Source of the DNA: an uncultured Prochlorococcus sp.
GTDB lineage: Bacteria; Cyanobacteriota; Cyanobacteriia; PCC-6307; Cyanobiaceae
Assembly: GCA_902622625.1 (NCBI GenBank)
Contig: CACNQS010000002.1
Coordinates: 1-64,000 of the forward strand
Length of the DNA: 64,000 nucleotides
Direction: 5' to 3'
The position numbers and the translations under genes are program-made. Each line of letters begins with the position of its first letter. Positions within the stretch are counted from its first letter, which is position 1. Under the pieces are notes generated by a model. It searched no databases and was not told the origin of the DNA. It was given only the letters and a program-made list of their open reading frames with translations. Positions 19,136-27,271 of this stretch are shown here, one piece after another.

Positions 19136-19981
19136 TTACGGATAAATTTCGTTAAGGAATTTTGAAAGTCCAATCGTTAAATCTCTAATAGATTTAGTTA
19201 ATTCTTTATCTTGTGTTAATTTTTCAAAATCATCGCTCATATCATCTATTTTGGTTGAAATAGATCTAGCAGCATTAATTGTCAATTTAATATCATTAAG
19301 TGTTTCTTTGTCATCAATAGTAGACAAAATGTTATTTAAATGATTAGCAGAAATTGTAATTTCTGTTATTAGAGGTTCAACTCTTTTTAGTTCTTGTTTA
19401 GATAAATAAATTAATTCATCAAGATTTTCTTGTGTTCTGTCAAATTGTTCAATTGAGTTAACAATGTTTTCAACTAAGTTTTCTTGATTTGTGTCTTTTA
19501 AAAGTTGACTTATTCTATTAGTTATATTTGAGAGACTTGATAGTTGCTTACCTGTTATAGTGTCCCCCTGACAAATAATTAATTTGGTATTGCATTTTTC
19601 GGATATAGGGTTTGCAATGTTTTTAGGAATTGTCTTGTCACTAGTTTCTAATGCGACTTGTACATCTCCTCCAAGGAAAGAATTTGTAACTACCCTTGCA
19701 AATGCTGGTCTTGGAAGAATAATTTCGGGATTATTTAAAACTATTTTTGCTTTAATTGATTCATTCGTGAACAAGATATCTTCTATTGATCCAACTAAGA
19801 TTCCTCTGTAAGTAACTGGAGATTTTTTTGATAAACCGCTTGCGTTATTAAATTCAGCAAATAGATACCAATTTTTTGAAGATAATCTTACTCCTCTTAG
19901 CCAAAAAGAAAAAAATGTGAATATTAAAATTCCTCCTAACAAGGAAAACCCAACTATTGAATCTCGTAAGCTTCTACGCAT
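19136..19981 (-). CDS. MlaD/Mce-family lipid transport protein
   Basis: A 281-residue substrate-binding component of a lipid ABC transporter, anchored by one N-terminal helix (VGFSLLGGILIFTFFSFWL). The Mce core reads NWYLFAEFNNASGLSKKSPV then TYRGILVGSI and SFLGGDVQVAL, followed by an extended coiled-coil-like tail (residues 150-280). In cyanobacteria and chloroplasts the homologous system (TGD2-like) moves glycerolipids between membranes. The ATPase gene lies just upstream (5-base gap); the permease partner is not nearby. Convergent with chlD, 7 bases apart. Confidence 0.9.
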   Translation of the reverse strand: MRRSLRDSIVGFSLLGGILIFTFFSFWLRGVRLSSKNWYLFAEFNNASGLSKKSPVTYRGILVGSIEDILFTNESIKAKIVLNNPEIILPRPAFARVVTNSFLGGDVQVALETSDKTIPKNIANPISEKCNTKLIICQGDTITGKQLSSLSNITNRISQLLKDTNQENLVENIVNSIEQFDRTQENLDELIYLSKQELKRVEPLITEITISANHLNNILSTIDDKETLNDIKLTINAARSISTKIDDMSDDFEKLTQDKELTKSIRDLTIGLSKFLNEIYP

Positions 19982-19986
19982 AATTT

Positions 19987-20772
19987 CTAAATGTCTTTGG
20001 GTTGCATTGGACCATCAAGTTTCCCATTTCTAAATTGAAATACATAGGGATCTTTACTCTTTTTAAATTCATCAATCGAGCCTGCCCATCTGAATTTGCC
20101 TCCATAAAGCATTAAAACTTTATCTGAAGTCCTCTCTATAGTACTAAGAACATGGCTAACTACAATAGATGATCCGCTAGCTTTATCATTTGTCTTATTA
20201 ATTAAATCTTCAATTCTTGATGATGCAATTGGATCAAGGCCGGCAGTTGGTTCATCAAAAAGTAATAAAGGTTTAGACTTTGCATTAAGAGTTTGATCAG
20301 TAATTAATGCTCTAGCAAAACTTACTCTTTTTTGCATGCCTCCGCTTAATTCATTTGGAAGTTTTTTTTCAACATTAAATAATCCTACCTCAGCTAAACA
20401 TTCACTTACTATTTCATGAATTGACTTTTTCGATAGGTTTTTATTTCTCTTAAGAAGAAAACCTACATTTTCCTCAATATTTAAAGATCCTAATAAAGCA
20501 GGGTTCTGAAAAACTAGTCTTACATCAGGAGGATGATTTTGATCTAATCTCAAATATGTTTGCTTCTCACCAAATATTCTTAATTCTCCTTTGGTAGGTA
20601 AAATCAGTCCTGCTAATATTTTTAATATGGTTGATTTTCCAGAACCTGAGGGGCCAACAATAGCTAATTTCTCTCCATCACTAAGTTCAAAATTTATTTG
20701 ATTAAGCACATTTACCTCGCCCCAGCTTATTGAGAGGTTTTTTGTTTCAACTGCAAGTTTTGATTTTTTCAA
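19987..20772 (-). CDS. ABC transporter ATPase, MlaF/TGD3-like
   Basis: A 261-residue ATPase that powers the Mce-type lipid transporter. Walker A is GPSGSGKSTILKIL, the Q-loop VFQNPALLGSLNIEENV, signature ELSGGMQKRVSFARAL, Walker B LLLFDEPTAGLDPIAS, and the H-loop IVVSHVLSTIER. A nonstandard insertion (DQTLNAKSKPLL) sits between signature and Walker B, common in cyanobacterial members. Starts at ATG 20772 and precedes the Mce gene by 5 bases, clearly one operon. Confidence 0.93.
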   Translation of the reverse strand: MKKSKLAVETKNLSISWGEVNVLNQINFELSDGEKLAIVGPSGSGKSTILKILAGLILPTKGELRIFGEKQTYLRLDQNHPPDVRLVFQNPALLGSLNIEENVGFLLKRNKNLSKKSIHEIVSECLAEVGLFNVEKKLPNELSGGMQKRVSFARALITDQTLNAKSKPLLLFDEPTAGLDPIASSRIEDLINKTNDKASGSSIVVSHVLSTIERTSDKVLMLYGGKFRWAGSIDEFKKSKDPYVFQFRNGKLDGPMQPKDI

Positions 20773-20905
20773 GACTTATATTAAATAGCATCTATATATT
20801 TCATTTTGCCAATTTTTAGAAATAAAAAAAAGGATGTATGAATTTGATTTATAATGATTATGTGTAGTTTTTAAATTTGAGAAAAATAATTTAAGAGGCT
20901 TTTTA

Positions 20906-22292
20906 ATGAATAAGCGTAAAAAAAAAGGTAAGAAGATACTATAAAAATTTTAAAAAGTCTTATTTTGATTTATTGAAGAAAATCTTAAGAATTTTAAGTT
21001 GGCTTTTGCCAGGATTGGTTATAAAAAGGTGGATGTTTACATCTGCGATAGGTTTTTTGACTACATTATTAGGGGTGATAATTTGGACAAATTTAAGACC
21101 GCTTTACTGGCTTATTGAAATCTTTTTTTCGGTAATTACAGGTTTAACCAATATTTTGCCTGTTTCGTTAATGGGACCATTGATTTTTGTTATTGGAATA
21201 TTATTAATAGGGATTGGACAAAATAGGAGTATTAATTCTATTCAAAAAGCGCTTGTTCCAGAAAAAGATACATTTTTAGTTGATGCATTAAGAGTTAAAA
21301 GTAAATTAAACAGAGGTCCAAATATTGTTGCAATTGGAGGCGGTACAGGCTTATCTACTTTACTGAAAGGCTTAAAAAATTACAGTAATAATATTACAGC
21401 AATCGTAACTGTATCCGATGATGGTGGAAGTAGTGGAATTCTCAGAAAACAATTAGGTGTGCAACCTCCAGGAGATATTAGAAATTGTTTGGCAGCCTTA
21501 TCAAACGAAGAACCTACTTTAACAAGATTATTTCAGTATAGATTTTCAGGGGGAAGCGGTCTTGAAGGTCATAGTTTTGGGAATCTATTCTTGTCAGCTT
21601 TAACAACAATTACAGGCAGTTTAGAAAAAGCAGTTCAAGCCTCTAGTAAGGTTTTGGCGGTACAAGGTCAAGTTTTACCTGCAACAAATATTGATGTTAT
21701 GTTATGGGCCGAATTAGAAGATGGTGAAAAAATTTTTGGTGAAAGCAATATCAGTAAATCTAAAAAATTAATTTCGAGGATTGGTTATCTACCAGAAAAT
21801 CCTTCAGCTCTTCCAAGTGCTCTTGAATCTATAAAAGAAGCTGATTTAATTGTTCTTGGCCCAGGTAGTTTATACACTTCTTTATTGCCGAATCTTTTAG
21901 TACCAGAGATAGTAGATGCCTTATTGCAAAGTAATGCTCCTAAAATTTATATCAGTAATTTGATGACTCAGCCTGGGGAAACAGATGGACTTGATGTCTA
22001 TCAACATATCAAAGCAATAGAAAAGCAACTATCAAATTTTGGAATTAATACTCGAATTTTTAATTCAATCTTATCTCAGATTAAATTTGAAAAGTCTCCG
22101 TTAGTAGACTATTACGAAAGTAGAGGGGCAGAGCCTGTCCGATGTAATAAAGAAAAATTATTATCTGAGGGTTATTATGTTTTGCAAGCACCGTTATATT
22201 CAAAAAGAATAACCCCAACTCTTAGACATGATCCAAGGAGATTAGCAAGAGCAGTTATGTTTATTTACCGCAAATTAAAAAAATTAAACTAA
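20906..22292 (+). pseudogene. yvcK: YvcK/CofD-like protein, N-terminus frameshifted at an A9 run
   Basis: Member of the YvcK/gluconeogenesis-factor family, UDP-sugar-binding proteins with a role in carbon metabolism and cell wall in other bacteria. The conserved domain is intact: VAIGGGTGLSTLLKGLKNY, TVSDDGGSSGILRKQLGVQP, PPGDIRNCLAALS, GSGLEGHSFGNLFLSAL, LGPGSLYTSLLPNLLV. An N-terminal basic segment and two hydrophobic helices precede it. The main frame starts usably at TTG 20973 (439 residues). A candidate upstream ATG at 20906 is in another frame and stops after 12 codons; removing one A from the nine at 20918-20926 joins it, giving a 461-residue protein with a lysine/arginine-rich start. 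So either TTG starts the gene or the frame is slippage-dependent. The 3' end overlaps ndhJ by 4 bases. Confidence 0.75.
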
Positions 22293-22819
22293 TAAGCATC
22301 TTGTAGTTCATAGAAATCAGGCTGAATATAATCTTTTCGTAATGGCCATCCTCTCCAATCTTCAGGCATTAAAAGTCTTTTGGGATTAGGGTGATCAATA
22401 AAATTTATTCCATACATATCAAAAGTTTCTCTTTCTTGCCAATCACTACCTTTAAAGATTTTATACAAACTAGGAATTGATAAATCAGAATCTCTTTTTA
22501 AGAAAACTTTTAATCTAACCTCCTTAATTTTTTCAATTTTTTGAAAATCATCAACGGTTATAAAATGGTAGAAGCTAACAAGATTTTTGCCTGGTCCCTC
22601 ATCATAACCTCCTTGACATTGGAGATAGTTGAAACCGTAATTCCTCAATGCAGATACCGCTTCATATAATTTGCTGGGTTCCACAGAAATGTTTTCAATT
22701 CCTATGTGATCATCAGATAAAAATTGATTTGGGATTCCATCTTTAGACAAAGATTGGCTTATAAACCCTTCTTTTTCTATTGAAGTATCTGAGGATGTGG
22801 CTATATCGTCTTTTTCCAT
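22289..22819 (-). CDS. ndhJ: NAD(P)H-quinone oxidoreductase subunit J
   Basis: Peripheral-arm subunit of thylakoid NDH-1 (NuoC homolog), for respiratory and cyclic electron flow. The 176-residue product has the 30-kDa signature [20 protein letters not shown], then [20 protein letters not shown]. An N-terminal polar extension of about 40 residues precedes [19 protein letters not shown]. Starts at ATG 22819, overlapping the ndhK stop by one base, so the ndhC-ndhK-ndhJ order is one tightly coupled operon. Confidence 0.97.
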   Translation of the reverse strand: MEKDDIATSSDTSIEKEGFISQSLSKDGIPNQFLSDDHIGIENISVEPSKLYEAVSALRNYGFNYLQCQGGYDEGPGKNLVSFYHFITVDDFQKIEKIKEVRLKVFLKRDSDLSIPSLYKIFKGSDWQERETFDMYGINFIDHPNPKRLLMPEDWRGWPLRKDYIQPDFYELQDAY

Positions 22820-23553
22820 TAATCTTCTAAAGAATTAATAATTTCAGTTTTTTCGGTATTTTCAGACAATTCGGATATTTTTTCTTTTTTGGAAGGGGGT
22901 ATTACTTTAGCTGAAGTTTTGTTTAGATATTCACCTGTATTTTCTGAGAAAACGAGATTCATTTCGTGATCAGATGTTATGTATCTGTGAGTTTGTTCTG
23001 TTTTTGTGCGCTCTAAAATTGATTCATTACCAACTTTTTTTCTTAATTTAATTACAGCATCAAAAATTGCTTCTGGTCTTGGTGGACATCCTGGGAGGTA
23101 TAAATCAACTGGTATCAATTTATCAACACCTCTTACAGCGGTTGTAGAATCTGCACTGAACATCCCCCCTGTAATTGTGCAAGCACCCATTGCTATAACG
23201 TACTTTGGTTCAGGCATCTGCTCATAAAGTCTTACAAGCGCGGGTGCCATCTTCATTGTTACTGTCCCTGCAACTATTAGTAAATCTGCTTGCCGGGGTG
23301 AGCTTCTAGGTACTAATCCAAATCTATCAAAATCAAATCTTGATCCAATTAAAGCAGCAAATTCTATAAAACAACAAGCTGTTCCATAAAGGAGTGGCCA
23401 TAGACTACTTAACCTAGCCCAATTATGAAGATCGTCTAAACTTGTCAATATAATATTCTCGCTCAAATCTGTAGTAACTTCCGGCGCACCTAGAGGATTG
23501 CAAGTTCCTTCTCGAATTTCTCTTATTGCTTTTGGGGATAATTGGGGATTCAA
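22819..23553 (-). CDS. ndhK: NAD(P)H-quinone oxidoreductase subunit K
   Basis: NuoB-type subunit holding the N2 [4Fe-4S] cluster next to the quinone site. The 244-residue protein has the cluster ligands in order: [33 protein letters not shown] and [20 protein letters not shown]. The first ligand pair is the adjacent CC. A long C-terminal polar tail (about 70 residues) follows. Starts at ATG 23553, 4 bases after ndhC. Confidence 0.98.
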   Translation of the reverse strand: MNPQLSPKAIREIREGTCNPLGAPEVTTDLSENIILTSLDDLHNWARLSSLWPLLYGTACCFIEFAALIGSRFDFDRFGLVPRSSPRQADLLIVAGTVTMKMAPALVRLYEQMPEPKYVIAMGACTITGGMFSADSTTAVRGVDKLIPVDLYLPGCPPRPEAIFDAVIKLRKKVGNESILERTKTEQTHRYITSDHEMNLVFSENTGEYLNKTSAKVIPPSKKEKISELSENTEKTEIINSLED

Positions 23554-23557
23554 TTTT

Positions 23558-23920
23558 TTAACTCCATTCTAAAGCACCTTTCCTCCATGCGTATGCTAAA
23601 GCAATAACAAGTATCGCAATAAAGATTAAAGCCTCAATAAAAGCTAATAAGCCTAATCTATTGAAGGCAACAGCCCAAGGATAAAGGAATACTGTTTCAA
23701 CATCAAATATAACGAAAACCAAGGCAAACATGTAATAACGAATATTAAATTGAATCCATGCTCCTCCAATAGGCTCCATTCCAGATTCATATGTAAGTTT
23801 TCTTTCCCCTGTTCTTCCTTTTGGGGCAACGATGAGATTAGTAACTAGAGCTAGTACTGGAACAGCTGCGGCAATTAGAAGGAAACCTAAAAAGTATTCA
23901 TAGCCAGTTAATAAAAACAT
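23558..23920 (-). CDS. ndhC: NAD(P)H-quinone oxidoreductase subunit 3
   Basis: Membrane subunit of NDH-1 with three helices. The 120-residue product has [20 protein letters not shown], the conserved loop [20 protein letters not shown], and [20 protein letters not shown], all hallmarks. Starts at ATG 23920 and leads the ndhCKJ operon; 76 bases separate it from the divergent rubredoxin gene, so the operon promoter must lie there. Confidence 0.97.
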   Translation of the reverse strand: MFLLTGYEYFLGFLLIAAAVPVLALVTNLIVAPKGRTGERKLTYESGMEPIGGAWIQFNIRYYMFALVFVIFDVETVFLYPWAVAFNRLGLLAFIEALIFIAILVIALAYAWRKGALEWS

Positions 23921-23996
23921 CTTAAAAATTAATTTTGAATAAAAGTCGCTTAATTAAGCAAAATCTTTTAAAGTTCTTAAAGAACAATAATAAACC

Positions 23997-24425
23997 GTGA
24001 GTGAAAACATTCAACCAGCCTCTGAGGAAAACAAAATAGTTGAAAACTTCGAGAAAGAAAAACTTACTGAAAACTCCTCAGGAGTAAATGTTGAACGACC
24101 TGCCCTTAATCTAGAACAAAATAGATTCGAATGTAGAAGTTGTGGATATATTTATGATCCGTCTGAAGGAAATAAAAAATTAAACATACCTAAAAACACT
24201 CCTTTTTCAGAATTGGATGGGAATACCTTCGCTTGCCCTGTTTGTAGAGCTGGTAAAAATTTTTATAAGGATATAGGTCCTAAATCTAAACCCAGTGGTT
24301 TTGAAGAAAATTTAGTTTATGGTTTTGGTTTTAATAGTTTACCTCCTGGACAAAAAAATATATTGATTTTTGGAGGTCTGGCGTTTGCTGCCGCTATGTT
24401 CCTTTCTTTGTACTCTTTGCATTAA
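23997..24425 (+). CDS. rubA: Membrane-anchored rubredoxin, photosystem assembly type
   Basis: A 142-residue rubredoxin with a C-terminal membrane helix. The iron site is FECRSCGYIYDPSEG and TFACPVCRAGKNFY; the anchor is ILIFGGLAFAAAMFLSLYSL. An N-terminal polar extension of about 45 residues precedes the rubredoxin fold. Homologs (RubA) are needed for photosystem biogenesis in cyanobacteria and plants. It is followed 9 bases later by ycf48 and then psbEFLJ, the standard assembly cluster. The start is GTG 23997. Confidence 0.96.
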   Translation: MSENIQPASEENKIVENFEKEKLTENSSGVNVERPALNLEQNRFECRSCGYIYDPSEGNKKLNIPKNTPFSELDGNTFACPVCRAGKNFYKDIGPKSKPSGFEENLVYGFGFNSLPPGQKNILIFGGLAFAAAMFLSLYSLH

Positions 24426-24434
24426 TATATACAA

Positions 24435-25451
24435 ATGAAAAAAATTTTTACTAGTATTCCTAATCTTCTTTTATCAGTTCTTCTCTGTTTTGTATTGAGC
24501 AGTTGTTCATCTACAGGAGTAAAGATGAGTGATAGCAGCCCTTGGAAAACAATTCAGTTTGAAGACCAAGCTAATGCTTTAGATGTTGATTTTATAGATG
24601 ATAAAAATGGATTTTTAGTAGGTTCTAATAGACTCATTATGGAATCTAATGATGGAGGAGAAACTTGGGAAAAAAGAAATTTAGATTTACCAAGTGAAGA
24701 GAACTTTCGCCTCCTAGATATCGATTTTAAAGGTGAAGAGGGTTGGTTAATAGGTCAGCCTTCATTAGTTATGCATACTATTGATGCAGGAAAGAATTGG
24801 ACACGTTTATCTCTAGGTAACAAATTACCAGGTCAACCATTTCTAATAACAACTGTCGATGCTGGTATTGCAGAATTGGCTACCACTGCAGGGGCTATTT
24901 ATGAAACATCAGATAGTGGTGAATCATGGAATGCAAAAGTCGTAGATGCATCTGGTTCTGGAGGTGTAAGAGATTTAAGAAGAACTAATAGAGGAGATTA
25001 TGTCAGTGTAAGTAGTCTAGGTAATTTCTTTTCTACTTTGGAAAAGGACAGTAATGCATGGATAGCGCATCAAAGAGCCAGTAGCAAAAGAGTTCAAAGT
25101 ATTGGTTTTAATCCAGAAGGAAGTTTGTGGATGCTTTCTAGAGGAGCAGAAATTAGATTTAATGAAGATACTAATGACCTAGAAAATTGGTCAAAGCCTA
25201 TTATACCCATTCTTAATGGATACAATTATTTAGACATGGGATGGGATCCAAATGGTGATATTTGGGCTGGCGGGGGCAATGGAACTTTAATAGTAAGTAA
25301 AGATCAAGGTAAAACCTGGAATAAAGATCCTATTGCTTCTGAATTGCCAACAAACTACATAAAAATAGTTTTTCTTGATAAGGAGGCTTTAGATAATCAA
25401 AAAGGTTTTATACTTGGCGAGCGTGGATATATCCTTAAATGGAATAGCTAA
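24435..25451 (+). CDS. ycf48: Photosystem II assembly factor Ycf48/HCF136
   Basis: Thylakoid lumen beta-propeller that assists early photosystem II assembly around D1. The 338-residue protein has an N-terminal lipoprotein-like signal with lipobox CFVLSSC (Cys24), then repeats with the BNR/sialidase-like pattern: [44 protein letters not shown]. Ends [13 protein letters not shown]. Located between rubA and psbE, consistent with joint function. Confidence 0.97.
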   Translation: MKKIFTSIPNLLLSVLLCFVLSSCSSTGVKMSDSSPWKTIQFEDQANALDVDFIDDKNGFLVGSNRLIMESNDGGETWEKRNLDLPSEENFRLLDIDFKGEEGWLIGQPSLVMHTIDAGKNWTRLSLGNKLPGQPFLITTVDAGIAELATTAGAIYETSDSGESWNAKVVDASGSGGVRDLRRTNRGDYVSVSSLGNFFSTLEKDSNAWIAHQRASSKRVQSIGFNPEGSLWMLSRGAEIRFNEDTNDLENWSKPIIPILNGYNYLDMGWDPNGDIWAGGGNGTLIVSKDQGKTWNKDPIASELPTNYIKIVFLDKEALDNQKGFILGERGYILKWNS

Positions 25452-25587
25452 CTTTGAATAGCTTCAGTAAATAGTAAAAAAAAAATTAATTTTTGAAAGA
25501 TTTAGCAACTGTCTGTAACCAACCTGTTAATTTCTTCGCGAACTTATGATTTTACACTGTAAGATCAAAGGGTAAACATTTGTGATT

Positions 25588-25836
25588 ATGGCCGCAGGTT
25601 CAACGGGTGAACGCCCATTCTTTGAAATAATCACCAGTATTAGGTACTGGATTATTCATGCAGTAACATTACCAGCTATTTTTATAGCAGGCTTCTTATT
25701 CGTGTATACAGGCTTAGCCTATGATGCTTTTGGGACTCCTCGTCCAGATAGTTATTTTCAATCATCTGAATCTAAAGCGCCTGTTGTAACACAAAGATAT
25801 GAAGCTAAATCTCAACTAGATTTAAGAACAAAATAA
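25588..25836 (+). CDS. psbE: Cytochrome b559 alpha subunit
   Basis: Photosystem II subunit binding the shared cytochrome b559 heme. From ATG 25588 the product has 82 residues, the usual length: [20 protein letters not shown], then the heme-ligand His in [16 protein letters not shown] and the C-terminal [15 protein letters not shown] at 25582 would add two residues, but the ATG fits the family start. First gene of psbEFLJ, 136 bases after ycf48, so it may also have its own promoter. Confidence 0.97.
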
Positions 25837-25838
25837 CA

Positions 25839-25985
25839 ATGACTAATTCTCAAGCACCAATGCAGGCTGCGGAAGTCCGCGTTTATCCTATATTTACCGT
25901 TCGTTGGCTAGCTGTTCACGCTCTAGCCATTCCATCGGTATTCTTTCTAGGTTCAATTGCCGCTATGCAATTCGTAGCCCGATAA
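25839..25985 (+). CDS. psbF: Cytochrome b559 beta subunit
   Basis: Partner of PsbE in heme binding. The 48-residue product includes [20 protein letters not shown] with the ligand His and a hydrophobic helix ending AAMQFVAR. Starts at ATG 25839, 2 bases after the psbE stop. Confidence 0.97.
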
Positions 25986-25996
25986 ATTTAACTATC

Positions 25997-26116
25997 ATGC
26001 AAGTAAACGAAAATCCTAACAAAGTTCCAGTTGAACTTAATCGTACAAGCCTATATTTAGGCTTATTATCAGTATTTGTATTGGGAATTTTATTTTCCAG
26101 TTACTTTTTCAATTAA
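25997..26116 (+). CDS. psbL: Photosystem II protein L
   Basis: A 39-residue single-helix photosystem II subunit near the QA site. The sequence reads [20 protein letters not shown] then [16 protein letters not shown], the conserved PsbL. Starts at ATG 25997, 11 bases after psbF; the frame is also open upstream but only this ATG fits. Confidence 0.97.
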
Positions 26117-26125
26117 ATTAAAATT

Positions 26126-26323
26126 ATGAGTAAATTAAAAGGACCTGATGGAAGAATTCCAGATAGACTCCCCGACGGTAGACCAGCGGTTGCATGGGAA
26201 AGAAGATGGACTGAAGGAACTCTTCCTCTTTGGCTTGTTGCTACAGCGGGTGGAATTGCAGTTATCTTCGTTTTAGGAATATTCTTCTATGGCTCATACC
26301 AAGGGGTTGGAGCTGGAGGCTAA
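26126..26323 (+). CDS. psbJ: Photosystem II protein J
   Basis: A 65-residue subunit with one membrane helix. [20 protein letters not shown] and [20 protein letters not shown] are typical; GVGAGG ends the protein. Its N-terminal [15 protein letters not shown] extension is common in marine picocyanobacteria. Last gene of psbEFLJ, 9 bases after psbL; convergent with mtnP. Confidence 0.96.
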   Translation: MSKLKGPDGRIPDRLPDGRPAVAWERRWTEGTLPLWLVATAGGIAVIFVLGIFFYGSYQGVGAGG

Positions 26324-26367
26324 TAAATCCTTACCTTGACCTATCAATCACTTATATCTAATTAAGG

Positions 26368-27261
26368 CTAATAAGAATCAGTAAATATCCTTAACTTCTC
26401 TCTTGTGGATGTTGGGATATTTTCTTTTTGGGTTATCAATCCATCTTTTAATGAAAAATGTGACTTACTTTTTGGGCGCTCTTTTTCAATTAATTTAGCT
26501 ACTTCAAATATTATTTTATTAGCCACTTCAGTATTAGATCTAAGATTATCCAAAACCATCTCTACAGAAACTTCTTGATGAGTTTGATGCCAGCAATCAT
26601 AATCAGTAACCATAGATAATGAGGAGTAAGCTATTTCAGCTTCTTTAGCTAATCTTGCTTCTGTATGGTTCGTCATTCCAATTATTGAACACCCCCAACT
26701 TCTATATAAATAAGATTCTGCTCTAGTTGAGAAAGCGGGACCTTCCATTGCTAGATAGGTACCCCCTCTATGCAATTGTCTACCTCCAGGAATATTTTTT
26801 TCTCCGATTTCACTTAATATACGTGATAAATTTGTGCAGAAGGGATCTCCCATAGTTACGTGTGCCACTGCTCCTTCATTAAAGAAGGTTGCAGGTCTAT
26901 TTTTTGTCCGGTCTATAAATTGATCTGGAACCACTATATCAAGAGGTCTTATCTGTTCTTGTAATGAACCAACCGCTGAAGGAGCTATAATCCATCTTAC
27001 TCCTATTGATCTTAGAGCCCAAATATTGGCTTTGTAAGGGATTTCCGAAGGATTTAATCTATGTGTTCTGCCATGTCTAGGAATGAACGCTATCTCTAGA
27101 TTTCCAAGATTATATACTTTTATTGAATCAGAAGGTTTACCATAGGGTGTATTGATTTCTAATTCTCTTAAGTACTCAATTTGATCCATTGAATAAAATC
27201 CACTCCCACCAATTACTCCTAATCTTGATTTTTCAATTGGTAATAAATGTTCTTTATTCAT
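26368..27261 (-). CDS. mtnP: S-methyl-5'-thioadenosine phosphorylase
   Basis: Cleaves methylthioadenosine to adenine and methylthioribose-1-phosphate for methionine salvage. The 297-residue purine-nucleoside-phosphorylase-fold protein has LGVIGGSGFYSMD, the phosphate-binding FIPRHGRTHRLNPSEIPYKA, IAPSAVGSLQ, and YLAMEGPAFSTRAES with IGMTNHTEARLAKEAEIAYS. The region that selects between MTA and other nucleosides fits MTAP. Divergent from the SelD fusion gene, only 10 bases between starts. Confidence 0.93.
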   Translation of the reverse strand: MNKEHLLPIEKSRLGVIGGSGFYSMDQIEYLRELEINTPYGKPSDSIKVYNLGNLEIAFIPRHGRTHRLNPSEIPYKANIWALRSIGVRWIIAPSAVGSLQEQIRPLDIVVPDQFIDRTKNRPATFFNEGAVAHVTMGDPFCTNLSRILSEIGEKNIPGGRQLHRGGTYLAMEGPAFSTRAESYLYRSWGCSIIGMTNHTEARLAKEAEIAYSSLSMVTDYDCWHQTHQEVSVEMVLDNLRSNTEVANKIIFEVAKLIEKERPKSKSHFSLKDGLITQKENIPTSTREKLRIFTDSY

Positions 27262-27271
27262 AGTGATGTAA

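Noticed and set aside
20906..20944. 12-codon ORF MNKRKKKGKKIL as a regulatory leader peptide
   Set aside because: It is better explained as the frameshifted N-terminus of the YvcK-type gene; no attenuator hairpin is seen after it.
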